14,681 nucleotides of DNA, taken from the NCBI GenBank assembly GCA_045631425.1, contig JAZQUR010000117.1, positions 1 through 14,681 of the forward strand, given 5' to 3'. Below are positions 1-7,481 of the stretch, piece by piece. How positions within the stretch are numbered: the first letter of the stretch is position 1; the number at the start of each line of letters is the position of its first letter. The translations under genes and the position numbers were made by a program. Below the pieces are notes generated by a model. The model made no database searches and was not told where the DNA came from. It saw only the letters and a list, made by a program, of their open reading frames with translations. Source of the DNA: Treponema_I sp045631425. Lineage in GTDB: Bacteria; Spirochaetota; Spirochaetia; Treponematales; Treponemataceae.

Positions 1-933
1 AAAGAAGACACATGTCAAAATATGATGACCTACGGATTGTTCACTGGTGGAATGAGTTTTCACTACGGGGCAGAAAAACTTGGAATGACCGTTGTGCCAA
101 CAAGTTCTGGAAACACTTTACGTCAAATCAAGTTTATGCACGATTTTGGAACTAGCGTAACCCACGCAACTCCAAGTTATATGCTTCACTTACATCAAGC
201 AATTATGGAAAGTGAATACAAACGTGAAGATTTTAAGTGGCGAATCGGGATTTCTGGGGCAGAACCATATTCAGAAGAACTTAGAAACAAGATGGAAAAA
301 AGTCTTGGAATCGAAGTTTACAACTGTTACGGTATGAGTGAACTAAATGGGCCTGGCGTTGCTTTTGAATGTCAGCTTCGTAACGGAATGCACGTTTGGG
401 AAGACCGTTACATCATGGAAATTGTAAATCCAGAAACTCTAGAACCTGTAGAAGATGGGGAAACTGGTGAACTTGTTATGACAATTCTTTGTCGTGATGC
501 TATGCCACTTCTTCGCTATAGAACTCGTGACTTAACCCACGTAATTACAGAGCCATGTCCATGTGGAAGAACTCACCGTCGTATTGCTCGTTTCACAGGC
601 CGCACTGATGATATGTTAATTATCAATGGTGTAAACGTGTTCCCAAGTCAAATCGAGGAAGTGCTTTTGAAAGCTCCTGGCGTTGGTGCAAATTACTTAA
701 TCGTGGTAGACAAAAAAGGTGATATGGACAAACTTACTGTACAAGTTGAAGTTACTCCAGAAGCCTTCGCCGATGATGCTCGTGTTTTAAATAGACTAAA
801 AGATCATCTACAAGAAGAAATGTCTGCCTTGATTACAATTAAGCCAATTGTTGAGTTAAAAGAACCTGGCTCAATTCCACAGGCAGAAACAAAGGCAAAA
901 CGTGTAAATGATTTACGTCCAAAAGATGTTTAG
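1..933 (+). CDS. paaK: Phenylacetate-CoA ligase (arylacetate-CoA ligase), 5'-truncated
   Basis: This adenylate-forming enzyme joins phenylacetate or a related aryl acid to CoA with ATP, in the cytoplasm. The open frame runs in from the window edge (KEDTCQNMMTYGLFTGG), so the methionines at 22 and 25 are internal; about 310 codons are visible of a family length near 430. Numbering from the first codon, the adenylation motif YGMSE lies at 110-114, RTRD at 174-177, a CPCGR pair of cysteines at 186/188, and the hinge and C-terminal domain start at GRTDDMLIINGVNVFPS from 200. K298 in ETKAKRV sits where the catalytic C-terminal lysine is expected. In anaerobes such ligases often work with indolepyruvate oxidoreductase in aromatic amino acid fermentation, but the upstream neighbours are outside the window. 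Only 32 bases separate it from the convergent gene, and no hairpin terminator is visible there. The family call is firm; the exact aryl substrate is not. Confidence 0.93.
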   Translation, partial: KEDTCQNMMTYGLFTGGMSFHYGAEKLGMTVVPTSSGNTLRQIKFMHDFGTSVTHATPSYMLHLHQAIMESEYKREDFKWRIGISGAEPYSEELRNKMEKSLGIEVYNCYGMSELNGPGVAFECQLRNGMHVWEDRYIMEIVNPETLEPVEDGETGELVMTILCRDAMPLLRYRTRDLTHVITEPCPCGRTHRRIARFTGRTDDMLIINGVNVFPSQIEEVLLKAPGVGANYLIVVDKKGDMDKLTVQVEVTPEAFADDARVLNRLKDHLQEEMSALITIKPIVELKEPGSIPQAETKAKRVNDLRPKDV

Positions 934-965
934 TTTTATAAGTGTTTTTGTATCTGATAGAAATA

Positions 966-2396
966 TTATTGAACAATTCCTAATTTTTTTAATTGTTCTT
1001 CTTCTTCGATAAGGGCAGTGTATTCGGCTTTTCGTTGATTTGTTTTTACAATACAGTTTTTCAAAGAAGTTAATTCCATCTTTAATCCTTTGATTTTTGG
1101 ACGATTTTCGATAGCTGGTGCTGATTTGAAATATTCATCCAAGGCTGTCAAAAGCTGCATCAAACGATTGCACTCAGAAATTTGCTTTGCTAAATATTCT
1201 TGGATAGCTTTTTCAGTTTGACTTTCGATTTTCACATAACCTGGCGCTTTTTTTATTGAAAAAGAGTTATAAGTTCTGCGACGACGATTTATATCAGTAA
1301 TAAAATCCTGATAGTTTATGTCTTCTTGTTTTCTACTTTGTGTTAGAGGATCTGTAACAGTAACTGTGTAAACAACAGGTTTTTCTGGACGATTGAAGGC
1401 TTGACGGATTAAAGCAAGAAGTTTATCCAAAAATCCGTTGTGTTCACTTTGTAGAACTTTGTGGTTTTCATCTACTTTCTGTACGATTTGTTCAAAAAGA
1501 GGCGCTGCAGCACCGAGTGCGCGAACTGCATCCATCAAAAGTTCTTTTGTGTTAATTTGAATTTTCTTTTCTTCTTTTTTGTTACTAGAAATTTCAAATT
1601 TTTTAAGAAGTGTTTCTCTGAATTTTTGTTTTTCAGGGCTGTATTCTTCTTGGATAAGTTCATCTATCAATTCAGAATAAAATGGCTTTTTCCCTAAAAC
1701 CTGAGGAAATAGTTTTTTTATTTGCTGAAGTGCTTCTTGATTTGATTTTTGAGATTTTTCATGAGAATAAGAAGGATGTTCAAAAATACATTTTCTGATT
1801 TCAATTTTATAAATCTCTTTTTGAAAATCAGTTAATTCTTTTAGCAAACCGTTTATTCTGGAAACAGTTTTTGATGCATAGTTGATAGTTTCGTTTAGAA
1901 CGCTAACAGAAAGAGTATCTGTTCCCATTTTTATAGCTTGTACAATTTCTGCAAGACCTTTTGTGTTTGGTTTTGTTGAGTTTGGTACAAGGCTATTCCA
2001 TTGGAAATAGTTATTTAATGCGAGCAAGGTTTTAATACGTTCTACAGAAACAGTGGCAACAGAAAATTTGAAAATATTACAGATAAAGTCCAACATTGAT
2101 TCAAAATCAGAAAGACGAGCTCCAATAACCATTGAGCGTTCGGAATCTAAAAATGGGATTTCGTCTGGAACTGCAATGTCAGAGATTTTTTTATCGTGTT
2201 TATATGGGTCTGGTTGAATTAGACCTTTTTTTTCTAGAAGATTGATAAGATTGTTTACAACACCTAAAAGATTTCGATATTCTTCAAGGATTTTTACCAT
2301 TTCTTCTGTATCATACCAATTTTTTTTCGCTTCTGCTAATTCAAATAGTTGTTTGTTAAAATTATCACTTGTTTCCATATCTATATTATCGTTCAA
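966..2396 (-). CDS. Hypothetical protein, Lys/Glu-rich, soluble, probably spirochaete-specific
   Basis: I do not recognise a characterised family. The 476-residue product has no signal peptide or membrane span. It is rich in Lys, Glu, Leu and Asn, with helical, coiled-coil-like stretches around residues 180-225 and 400-470. A central segment contains a more beta-like patch (VVYTVTVTDPLTQSRKQ, about residues 343-359) followed by an arginine cluster (INRRRRTY). The longest frame opens with TTG at 2396. The first ATG is six codons in (2378), and neither has a recognisable ribosome-binding site. The gene is convergent with paaK and divergent from dat, so it is probably transcribed alone. Composition and codon use match its neighbours, so there is no sign of recent transfer. 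A structural or cell-architecture role is possible, but nothing in the sequence shows it. Confidence 0.85.
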   Translation of the reverse strand: MNDNIDMETSDNFNKQLFELAEAKKNWYDTEEMVKILEEYRNLLGVVNNLINLLEKKGLIQPDPYKHDKKISDIAVPDEIPFLDSERSMVIGARLSDFESMLDFICNIFKFSVATVSVERIKTLLALNNYFQWNSLVPNSTKPNTKGLAEIVQAIKMGTDTLSVSVLNETINYASKTVSRINGLLKELTDFQKEIYKIEIRKCIFEHPSYSHEKSQKSNQEALQQIKKLFPQVLGKKPFYSELIDELIQEEYSPEKQKFRETLLKKFEISSNKKEEKKIQINTKELLMDAVRALGAAAPLFEQIVQKVDENHKVLQSEHNGFLDKLLALIRQAFNRPEKPVVYTVTVTDPLTQSRKQEDINYQDFITDINRRRRTYNSFSIKKAPGYVKIESQTEKAIQEYLAKQISECNRLMQLLTALDEYFKSAPAIENRPKIKGLKMELTSLKNCIVKTNQRKAEYTALIEEEEQLKKLGIVQ

Positions 2397-2401
2397 AATT
2401 C

Positions 2402-2430
2402 AGAATAATTCAATGATAATTAATTTTTAA
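2402..2430 (-). promoter_or_regulatory. Candidate promoter of the 966-2396 gene, nearly leaderless
   Basis: On the minus strand TTAAAA (2430-2425) and TATTCT (2407-2402) are separated by 17 bases. A start about seven bases beyond the -10 would fall at 2395, on the TTG codon itself. Both hexamers match consensus at only four of six positions and the region is AT-rich, so chance is a real alternative. Confidence 0.25.
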
Positions 2431-2480
2431 CCGAAAAAAAACAAATTTGTAAAAATTATCCAAAAATTATTGATAAGGAC

Positions 2481-2509
2481 TTGTAAATATAGAAAATATG
2501 ATATATTCT
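2481..2509 (+). promoter_or_regulatory. Candidate sigma-70-type promoter for dat
   Basis: TTGTAA (2481-2486) and TATTCT (2504-2509) are 17 bases apart. Overlapping alternatives TATGAT (2497) and TATATT (2502) exist. If used, the promoter would give a leader of roughly 115 bases before dat. The hexamers are imperfect, and a perfect TTGACA at 2567-2572 has no good partner. The assignment is tentative. Confidence 0.35.
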
Positions 2510-2543
2510 TCATTTTACGACTTGAGGAGATTATCCTATTAAT

Positions 2544-2615
2544 TGTCAAAAAAACAAACACTGCCGTTGACAGCTTGTATTCCCTTTTGATAGCAAAAGT
2601 CACGTTTTGACTATC
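2544..2615 (+). promoter_or_regulatory. Structured leader upstream of dat
   Basis: TGTCAA (2544-2549) can pair with TTGACA (2567-2572). A second, stronger hairpin pairs GATAGCAAAA (2589-2598) with TTTTG-A-CTATC (2605-2615), with a one-base bulge and a six-base loop. It ends nine bases before the dat ribosome-binding site. No T-run follows, so it is not an intrinsic terminator. It may affect translation or RNA stability; the ligand or regulator, if any, is unknown. Confidence 0.35.
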
Positions 2616-2634
2616 GCCGTAATGGAGAACGTAG

Positions 2635-3996
2635 ATGGTTCAGAAAAACGAATCTGAATACACCAATCAGTATTACATTACCAGACAGGAGTTAACAGAA
2701 TCCAACGCTCGTAGTTATCCAAGAAAATTCCCTTTTGCAATCGCAAAAGCTAAAGGATCTTGGGTTACCGACGTTGAAGGAAACAAGTATCTGGATTTTT
2801 TGTGCGGAGCTGGTACTCTTGCACTTGGCCACAATGATTCTGAAATCAATCAGACCATGGTGGATCTTTTAACCGGGGATGCCCCGCTACACACTTTGGA
2901 CTTAACTACACCAGTTAAAGACAAGTTTGTACACACATTGCTTTCTTTGTTACCCGGAGAGCTTAAGGACAACGCAAAAGTTCAATTTTGTAGTCCTTCT
3001 GGAACAGATGCGGTAGATGCAGCCTTAAAACTTTGTAAGACTGCAACTGGCAGATCTTCTGTTATCGCTTTTCAAGGTGGATACCATGGAATGGGCCACG
3101 GAGCTTTAGCTTTGACTGGAAATCTAACAGCAAAGAACAAAGTTCACGGATTAATGCCTGATGTGCATTTCTTCCCATTTCCATATTCTTATAGATGTCC
3201 ATTTGGCCTTGGTGGAGAAGCTGGTGTAAAAGCAGCATGTACATATTTTGAACATGTTCTAAAAGACCCAGAATCAGGTATCACTAAGCCAGCCGCTGTA
3301 ATTCTTGAACCAATTCAAGGTGAAGGTGGGGTTATCCCTGCTCCTGTAGAATTCCTACAGACAGTTCGCCGTGTAACTCAAGAATTAGACATTCCACTAA
3401 TCGTGGATGAAATCCAATGTGGTGTTGGACGTTCAGGAAAATTCTTTGCTTTTGAATATGCAGACATCGTTCCTGATGTAATTCTTACTTCTAAAGCAAT
3501 TGGTGGTTCTCAACCACTTTCTGTAGTGATTTACAACAAAAAACTTGATAAATGGGAACAAGGCGCTCACGCTGGTACTTTCCGTGGAAATCAGCTTGCT
3601 ATGGCTGCAGGAACTGTTGTAATGAACAGAGTTTCAAACCCTGATTTCTTGGCTGAAGTTCAAGAAAAAGGAAAAATGATTCTTGATCGCCTAGAATCAC
3701 TAAAATCAAAAACAAAGATTATTGGTGATATTAGAGCAAAAGGTCTAATGATTGGAACTGAATTTGTAAATCCAAAAGGTCAACCAGACGGAATTGGTTC
3801 TTTACCAGCTTCTGGTGAAATTGCAGCAAAAGTTCAAAAGATTTGTTTTGAAAACGGACTTGTTGCAGAAAAAGGTGGACGTGGCGGAAGCGTTATGCGT
3901 TGTCTATGTGCATTAAATATCACAAAAGATGAAGTAAATGCTGCTATGGATATCTTTGAAAAAGTGGTTTTACAAGTTGCTAAAGACTACGAATAA
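2635..3996 (+). CDS. dat: Diaminobutyrate--2-oxoglutarate aminotransferase (class III, PLP)
   Basis: This enzyme transfers an amino group from glutamate to L-aspartate 4-semialdehyde, giving L-2,4-diaminobutyrate, the first committed step to 1,3-diaminopropane. The 453-residue product has the class III aminotransferase layout: substrate-binding N-terminus with FLCGAGTLALGH (55-66), SPSGTDAVDAALK phosphate-binding segment, FQGGYHGMG, DEIQCGVGR with the pyridine-nitrogen aspartate at D258, and the Schiff-base lysine K287 in SKAIGGSQPL, followed by GTFRGNQ. ATG 2635 follows GGAGAA at 2624-2629, five bases away. The next gene is a diaminobutyrate decarboxylase, which favours Dat over the related EctB, ornithine or GABA aminotransferases; no ectoine synthase genes are present. 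A strong terminator follows, so dat may be transcribed partly apart from ddc. The aminotransferase family is certain and the substrate likely. Confidence 0.9.
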   Translation: MVQKNESEYTNQYYITRQELTESNARSYPRKFPFAIAKAKGSWVTDVEGNKYLDFLCGAGTLALGHNDSEINQTMVDLLTGDAPLHTLDLTTPVKDKFVHTLLSLLPGELKDNAKVQFCSPSGTDAVDAALKLCKTATGRSSVIAFQGGYHGMGHGALALTGNLTAKNKVHGLMPDVHFFPFPYSYRCPFGLGGEAGVKAACTYFEHVLKDPESGITKPAAVILEPIQGEGGVIPAPVEFLQTVRRVTQELDIPLIVDEIQCGVGRSGKFFAFEYADIVPDVILTSKAIGGSQPLSVVIYNKKLDKWEQGAHAGTFRGNQLAMAAGTVVMNRVSNPDFLAEVQEKGKMILDRLESLKSKTKIIGDIRAKGLMIGTEFVNPKGQPDGIGSLPASGEIAAKVQKICFENGLVAEKGGRGGSVMRCLCALNITKDEVNAAMDIFEKVVLQVAKDYE

Positions 3997-4020
3997 ATCT
4001 ATAATATATTTATACTAGAG

Positions 4021-4059
4021 AAACCTGCTGATTAGGAAACTAGTTGGCAGGTTTTTTTT
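4021..4059 (+). terminator. Strong intrinsic terminator between dat and ddc
   Basis: A 15-pair stem, including three G-U pairs, joins 4021-4035 (AAACCTGCTGATTAG) to 4040-4054 (CTAGTTGGCAGGTTT) around a GAAA tetraloop. It runs into a T-tract (4052-4059). It lies 25 bases after the dat stop codon and before ddc, so ddc needs read-through or its own promoter. Confidence 0.85.
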
Positions 4060-4063
4060 ACGC

Positions 4064-4083
4064 CGATTTGCTTGTGCAAATTG
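4064..4083 (+). repeat. Short inverted repeat ahead of ddc
   Basis: ATTTGC (4066-4071) and GCAAAT (4076-4081) form a perfect dyad around TTGT, extendable by one G-U and one C-G pair to 4064-4083. It sits between the dat terminator and the ddc ribosome-binding site, where an operator or a small RNA hairpin could act. No clean promoter hexamers accompany it. Confidence 0.35.
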
Positions 4084-4117
4084 TTAAATATCTTTGATGA
4101 ACCAAAAAGGATGTCTT

Positions 4118-5587
4118 ATGGAAAGCGTTTTTTTAACTCAAAATCAACAGAACAAAGATGATTATCTTGCAATCATAAATAACGTGGCAAAGGCTATTAC
4201 AGAAACCTTTGTTGATGGGAAAGCTTATGCTGGACCAACTCCTCAAGAACTTCAAAAAATTATTGAAATTGATGAACTTTTGCCAGAACAAGGTCTTGGT
4301 TTTGATGAAGTTTTTTCACGCTTAAAGGAAAAAGTTCTTCCATATTTTTTAAGAACACCTTCTCAAAATTACATGGCTCACTTGCATGGTCCATCATTAA
4401 TTGAAACTATTGCTTCAGAATTAATTATTGCAACTTACAATCAGTCTATGGACTCATGGGATCAATCTCCTGTAGCTACAGAAATTGAAACTGTTGTTGT
4501 AAAAAAACTTTGTGAAATGTTTGGTTTGGCAAAAGAAGGAAATAATCCTGACGGTGTTTTCACTTCTGGTGGTTCCCAATCAAACGAAACAGCTTTGCTT
4601 GTAGCTCGTGACTGGTTTTGTAACACAGTTTTACATCACGATGTAAAAAAATACGGGCTTCCAGAAAATTTCAAAAAATTCCGCCTTTACACATCTTGTA
4701 TTTCTCACTTCTCAATGGAAAAATCAGCTCATATGCTAGGTCTTGGTTATGAATGTGTTGTAAAAGTTCCAGTTGATGAAAGAAAGAAAATGGATGCTGT
4801 TGCATTGGAAAAATTGATTGAAGATGATATTGCAGCTGGAAATATTCCTTTCTGTGTAGTTGGAACTGTTGGAACAACTGACTTTGGTAGCATCGACCCA
4901 TTAGAAAAGATTGCGGAACTTTGTAAAAAGCACAATATGTGGTTCCACGCTGACGCTGCTTACGGAAGTGGTGTTGTAATGTCAACAAAATACAATGACA
5001 GAGTTGCAAACCTTTCTTTGTGTGATTCTATCACTTTAGATTTTCATAAAATGTTCCTAATGCCAATCAGTTGTAGTGCTGTTCTTTTAGCAAATGGCAA
5101 AAACTTTGAAGCTTTAACAATTCATGCCGATTATTTAAATAGAACTGAAGATGAAGAAGACGGATATACAAATCTTGTTGATAAATCAATTCAAACAACA
5201 CGTCGTTTTGACGCTCTAAAGGTTTGGGTTTCTTTCCAAACTCGCGGTGTAGAAGGTTGGTCAAACTTGATTTCTACAAGTATGGAAAATGCACAATATC
5301 TTTACAGTCAACTTGCAAAGGATTCTGACTTTGATGTTGTTACAAATCCTGAAATCAGTTCTGTAGTATTTAGACTATCTTCTTCTTTCTGTGGAAATGC
5401 AGACAGAGATGAAGTAAATAAAAAAGTTAGAAGAAGCTTAATTCATGATGAAGGTGTTGTAATTGGACAAACTGTTTCAAATGGTGGAGTTTGTTTAAAA
5501 TTCACATTATTAAATCCTTTAATCACTCATGAAAAACTTGATTCTTTATTGGTTACAATTAAAGAACTTGGAAATAAAGCAAAATAA
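4118..5587 (+). CDS. ddc: L-2,4-diaminobutyrate decarboxylase (PLP, group II)
   Basis: The enzyme decarboxylates L-2,4-diaminobutyrate to 1,3-diaminopropane. The motif series matches, from memory, the Acinetobacter/Vibrio diaminobutyrate decarboxylases: MAHLHGPS, NQSMDSWDQSP, FTSGGSQSNE (PLP phosphate binding), HFSMEKSAHMLGLG, HADAAYGSG with the cofactor aspartate, SITLDFHKMF with the Schiff-base lysine K311, and SIQTTRRFDALKVW. At 489 residues it has the usual family length. The frame extends upstream to TTG 4094 and ATG 4097, but AAGGA at 4107-4111 lies six bases before ATG 4118, which I take as the start. Partnership with dat supports the substrate assignment. Glutamate, tyrosine and aromatic amino acid decarboxylases share the fold, but lack the NQSMDSWDQSP signature and this gene pairing. 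A small membrane protein gene follows 17 bases later, probably in the same transcript. Confidence 0.9.
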   Translation: MESVFLTQNQQNKDDYLAIINNVAKAITETFVDGKAYAGPTPQELQKIIEIDELLPEQGLGFDEVFSRLKEKVLPYFLRTPSQNYMAHLHGPSLIETIASELIIATYNQSMDSWDQSPVATEIETVVVKKLCEMFGLAKEGNNPDGVFTSGGSQSNETALLVARDWFCNTVLHHDVKKYGLPENFKKFRLYTSCISHFSMEKSAHMLGLGYECVVKVPVDERKKMDAVALEKLIEDDIAAGNIPFCVVGTVGTTDFGSIDPLEKIAELCKKHNMWFHADAAYGSGVVMSTKYNDRVANLSLCDSITLDFHKMFLMPISCSAVLLANGKNFEALTIHADYLNRTEDEEDGYTNLVDKSIQTTRRFDALKVWVSFQTRGVEGWSNLISTSMENAQYLYSQLAKDSDFDVVTNPEISSVVFRLSSSFCGNADRDEVNKKVRRSLIHDEGVVIGQTVSNGGVCLKFTLLNPLITHEKLDSLLVTIKELGNKAK

Positions 5588-5604
5588 TTGAGGTTGAAGA
5601 TAAA

Positions 5605-5823
5605 ATGGAAATGTCTGTTTTGGATGTGATTTTAGCTGTTCTCAAAAATAAGTTTGTTATCATTGCGGTTCTAGTGGTGATTTTCTACTTAAATTTTGTG
5701 AATTATATTTACAGTTATAGAAAACGTCCAAAACGGATTAGACCAAAGAAAACTGTTGCACAACCGGCAGCTCCACAAAAATCTAATTCTGAAGAAGATG
5801 ATTCTATGGATGAAGAAGAATAG
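5605..5823 (+). CDS. Small single-pass membrane protein of unknown function
   Basis: The 72-residue product has one hydrophobic helix at about residues 8-35 (VILAVLKNKFVIIAVLVVIF, then YLNFVNYIY). A very basic patch (YRKRPKRIRPKK) follows, then an Ala/Pro linker and an acidic tail ending DEEE. The positive-inside rule predicts a periplasmic N-terminus and a cytoplasmic C-terminus. ATG 5605 has GAGG at 5590-5593, a rather long 11 bases upstream; ATG 5611 is a possible alternative. It starts 17 bases after ddc and shares the terminator beyond it, so co-transcription is likely. Its last 20 bases overlap the end of recQ on the other strand. I do not recognise a family. A link to diaminopropane handling rests on position alone. 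Confidence 0.75.
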   Translation: MEMSVLDVILAVLKNKFVIIAVLVVIFYLNFVNYIYSYRKRPKRIRPKKTVAQPAAPQKSNSEEDDSMDEEE

Positions 5824-7435
5824 ATTTAATAAGGCGTTCCTTTGGGACGTCTTTTTTTTGCTTTACTATACGCAAAAATCTTGTTTTTGAAACTAGGTTT
5901 TTCTTTTGCATGTAAGATAGGATTTCTGCGTATTCAGTCTCAAATAGGCCGTAGGGAAGATGGTTTTCTTTTTTGCAAAGCTTTTCTGCAGCTTCTTCCA
6001 AGGTGAAAAGGCCTTTATTTTTTGCTAAGAATTTTAGTACTTTTAGATTTTCCCCTTCCTGGTGTTGGGAAATGCCAAGACAGTTGTCGCAACCTCGACA
6101 GGCTGCTTGTTCTGCACCTAAAGCGTCTAACAGTACTTGTCGGCGGCAATTTTTCGTAGTTGCAAAATCTAGCAAAACTCGCTGTCGGCTATTTTCTGGA
6201 AATCTTTTATATCGTTTAGTGTCTTCTGGACTCCACACAAGAATGGATTTTGCCACAGAGCCATCACGACCGCCTCTGCCGGCCTCTTGAATAAAGCTTT
6301 CCGCAGTTTGTGGCGGATCTAAGTGTATAACCGTCTTTATATCCTTTTTGTCAACACCCATGCCAAAAGCGCAAGTCACTGCCATCTGTCCAGTTTTGTG
6401 TGGATAAAACCATTTTTCGATAATAGTTTTTTCTTCTTTTGAAAGTCCCGCATGATAAAAGCTAACAGATTGTTTTTCATCAGGATGCAATACACGCATT
6501 TGTTCTTGCAAGAGATGTGCCATATTTTCTGCGTTGGAACGAGAACTACAAAATACCAGCAAAGGTTTTTCTTCTTTTTCTGCTAACTCAAGAACAGCTT
6601 TTTCTTTGCAATGGGCAAAGTGAACGTAATAATGAATGTTTGGGCGATCCGCTTCACTTCGTACGATGTGTCCGTTGCCATCAAACAAAACCTCATTTAT
6701 GCGTTTTAGGACTCCTGGACTAGCTGTAGCTGTAAAGGCGGTAACCCGAGGAACCTTTAATTCCTTGATGATATTTCCCAATGTTAAGTAAGCTGGGCGA
6801 AATGTGTCTCCCCATTCTGAAACACAGTGGGCTTCATCTATGGCGATATGGGAGATATTGCAACTTTGTAAATCTTTTATAAGTTCTTTTGATTGTAAAA
6901 CTTCTGGATTTGCAAGAATAACTTTTGCTTTTCCAGATTTTATTGCATCAATCTTGGATTTTCGCTCTTCTGGAGTTTGGCCTCCGCGAAAAGTAACAGC
7001 CGAAAGATTTCCTTCTTGCATACGTCTTTCTTGGTCCTGCATTAGAGCTAAAAGTGGGTAGAGGATAAGTGTGGCGCCTTCAAAAATTAGGGCGGGAACT
7101 AAAAAACACATGGATTTCCCAGCGCCTGTAGGCAGTAAAACTATTTGGTGGATATTACTTGGATTTTCCCTTTCTTCAGAATTTTCTTCAATAACAGGAT
7201 CTAAAATATTTGCGATAACAAGTCTTTGCCATGGATAAAGATAGGTAATTCCAAAAGCATTTTTCGCTGTTTCTAGTATAAAATCATCGTTTTCTATACA
7301 GGCTTGATTTTCATCAATTAGATTTGGAGAAAAATCCTCGTTTTCATAAACGCTATCATCTTCAATATTTGATGGGTAAACTATCTCTGTGATTTTGTTT
7401 TTTTTGCGAATAAAAACTTGCCATAAATTCTTCAT
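5804..7435 (-). CDS. recQ: RecQ-family ATP-dependent 3'-5' DNA helicase
   Basis: This is a cytoplasmic superfamily 2 helicase that unwinds recombination and repair intermediates. In its 543 residues, Walker A is LPTGAGKS (101-108), the DEAH box is at 200-203, motif III is TATAS (235-239), and motif VI is QEAGRGGRDG (383-392). The RecQ zinc site has cysteines at 430, 446, 449 and 452. A short winged-helix-like region follows and there is no HRDC domain, so it is shorter at the C-terminus than E. coli RecQ. The first 50 residues are acidic, variable and not part of the helicase core. ATG 7435 has no nearby ribosome-binding site; AAGGAA is about 24 bases upstream. It lies downstream of the 505-residue gene, but a terminator stands between them. 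Its 3' end overlaps the small membrane gene by 20 bases and contains that cluster's terminator. Confidence 0.93.
   Translation of the reverse strand: MKNLWQVFIRKKNKITEIVYPSNIEDDSVYENEDFSPNLIDENQACIENDDFILETAKNAFGITYLYPWQRLVIANILDPVIEENSEERENPSNIHQIVLLPTGAGKSMCFLVPALIFEGATLILYPLLALMQDQERRMQEGNLSAVTFRGGQTPEERKSKIDAIKSGKAKVILANPEVLQSKELIKDLQSCNISHIAIDEAHCVSEWGDTFRPAYLTLGNIIKELKVPRVTAFTATASPGVLKRINEVLFDGNGHIVRSEADRPNIHYYVHFAHCKEKAVLELAEKEEKPLLVFCSSRSNAENMAHLLQEQMRVLHPDEKQSVSFYHAGLSKEEKTIIEKWFYPHKTGQMAVTCAFGMGVDKKDIKTVIHLDPPQTAESFIQEAGRGGRDGSVAKSILVWSPEDTKRYKRFPENSRQRVLLDFATTKNCRRQVLLDALGAEQAACRGCDNCLGISQHQEGENLKVLKFLAKNKGLFTLEEAAEKLCKKENHLPYGLFETEYAEILSYMQKKNLVSKTRFLRIVKQKKDVPKERLIKSILLHP
5831..5859 (+). 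terminator. Intrinsic terminator of the ddc cluster, inside the recQ coding end
   Basis: AAGGCGTTCC (5831-5840) pairs with GGGACGTCTT (5844-5853) over ten pairs, two of them G-U, around a TTT loop. It is followed by T-residues to 5859. The whole hairpin lies within the last codons of recQ on the opposite strand. Confidence 0.8.
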
Positions 7436-7440
7436 ATAAA

Positions 7441-7446
7441 ATTATA
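7441..7446 (-). promoter_or_regulatory. recQ: Perfect -10 hexamer touching the recQ start
   Basis: TATAAT on the minus strand (7446-7441) ends five bases before the recQ ATG, so a start at the usual distance would fall on the ATG. No good -35 element is found at 17-18 bases. In DNA this AT-rich a chance match is likely. Confidence 0.25.
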
Positions 7447-7481
7447 TACAAAAAAGAATTCCTTTTTATAAAGTTTTAAAC

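Noticed and set aside
1461..1697. Plus-strand open frame of 78 codons opposite the 476-codon gene
   Set aside because: Phe/Cys-rich translation typical of the antisense of a Lys/Glu-rich gene; no ribosome-binding site and no family resemblance.
2567..2595. Perfect TTGACA as a -35 box for dat
   Set aside because: At 16-17 bases the partner hexamer is GATAGC or ATAGCA, too poor a -10; the TTGACA is equally explained as one arm of a leader stem.
2588..2615. Terminator upstream of dat
   Set aside because: The hairpin is real but is followed by GCCGTAATGG, with no T-tract.
2622..2657. ATG at 2622 opening an 11-residue frame across the dat start
   Set aside because: No ribosome-binding site precedes it, and its first bases form the dat ribosome-binding site.
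4094..4117. Upstream TTG/ATG starts for ddc
   Set aside because: They have no ribosome-binding site, whereas AAGGA is well placed for ATG 4118, and the extra residues do not fit the family N-terminus.
5973..6290. Plus-strand open frame of 105 codons inside recQ
   Set aside because: It lies opposite the conserved motif VI and zinc-binding region of recQ, so it is an antisense shadow.
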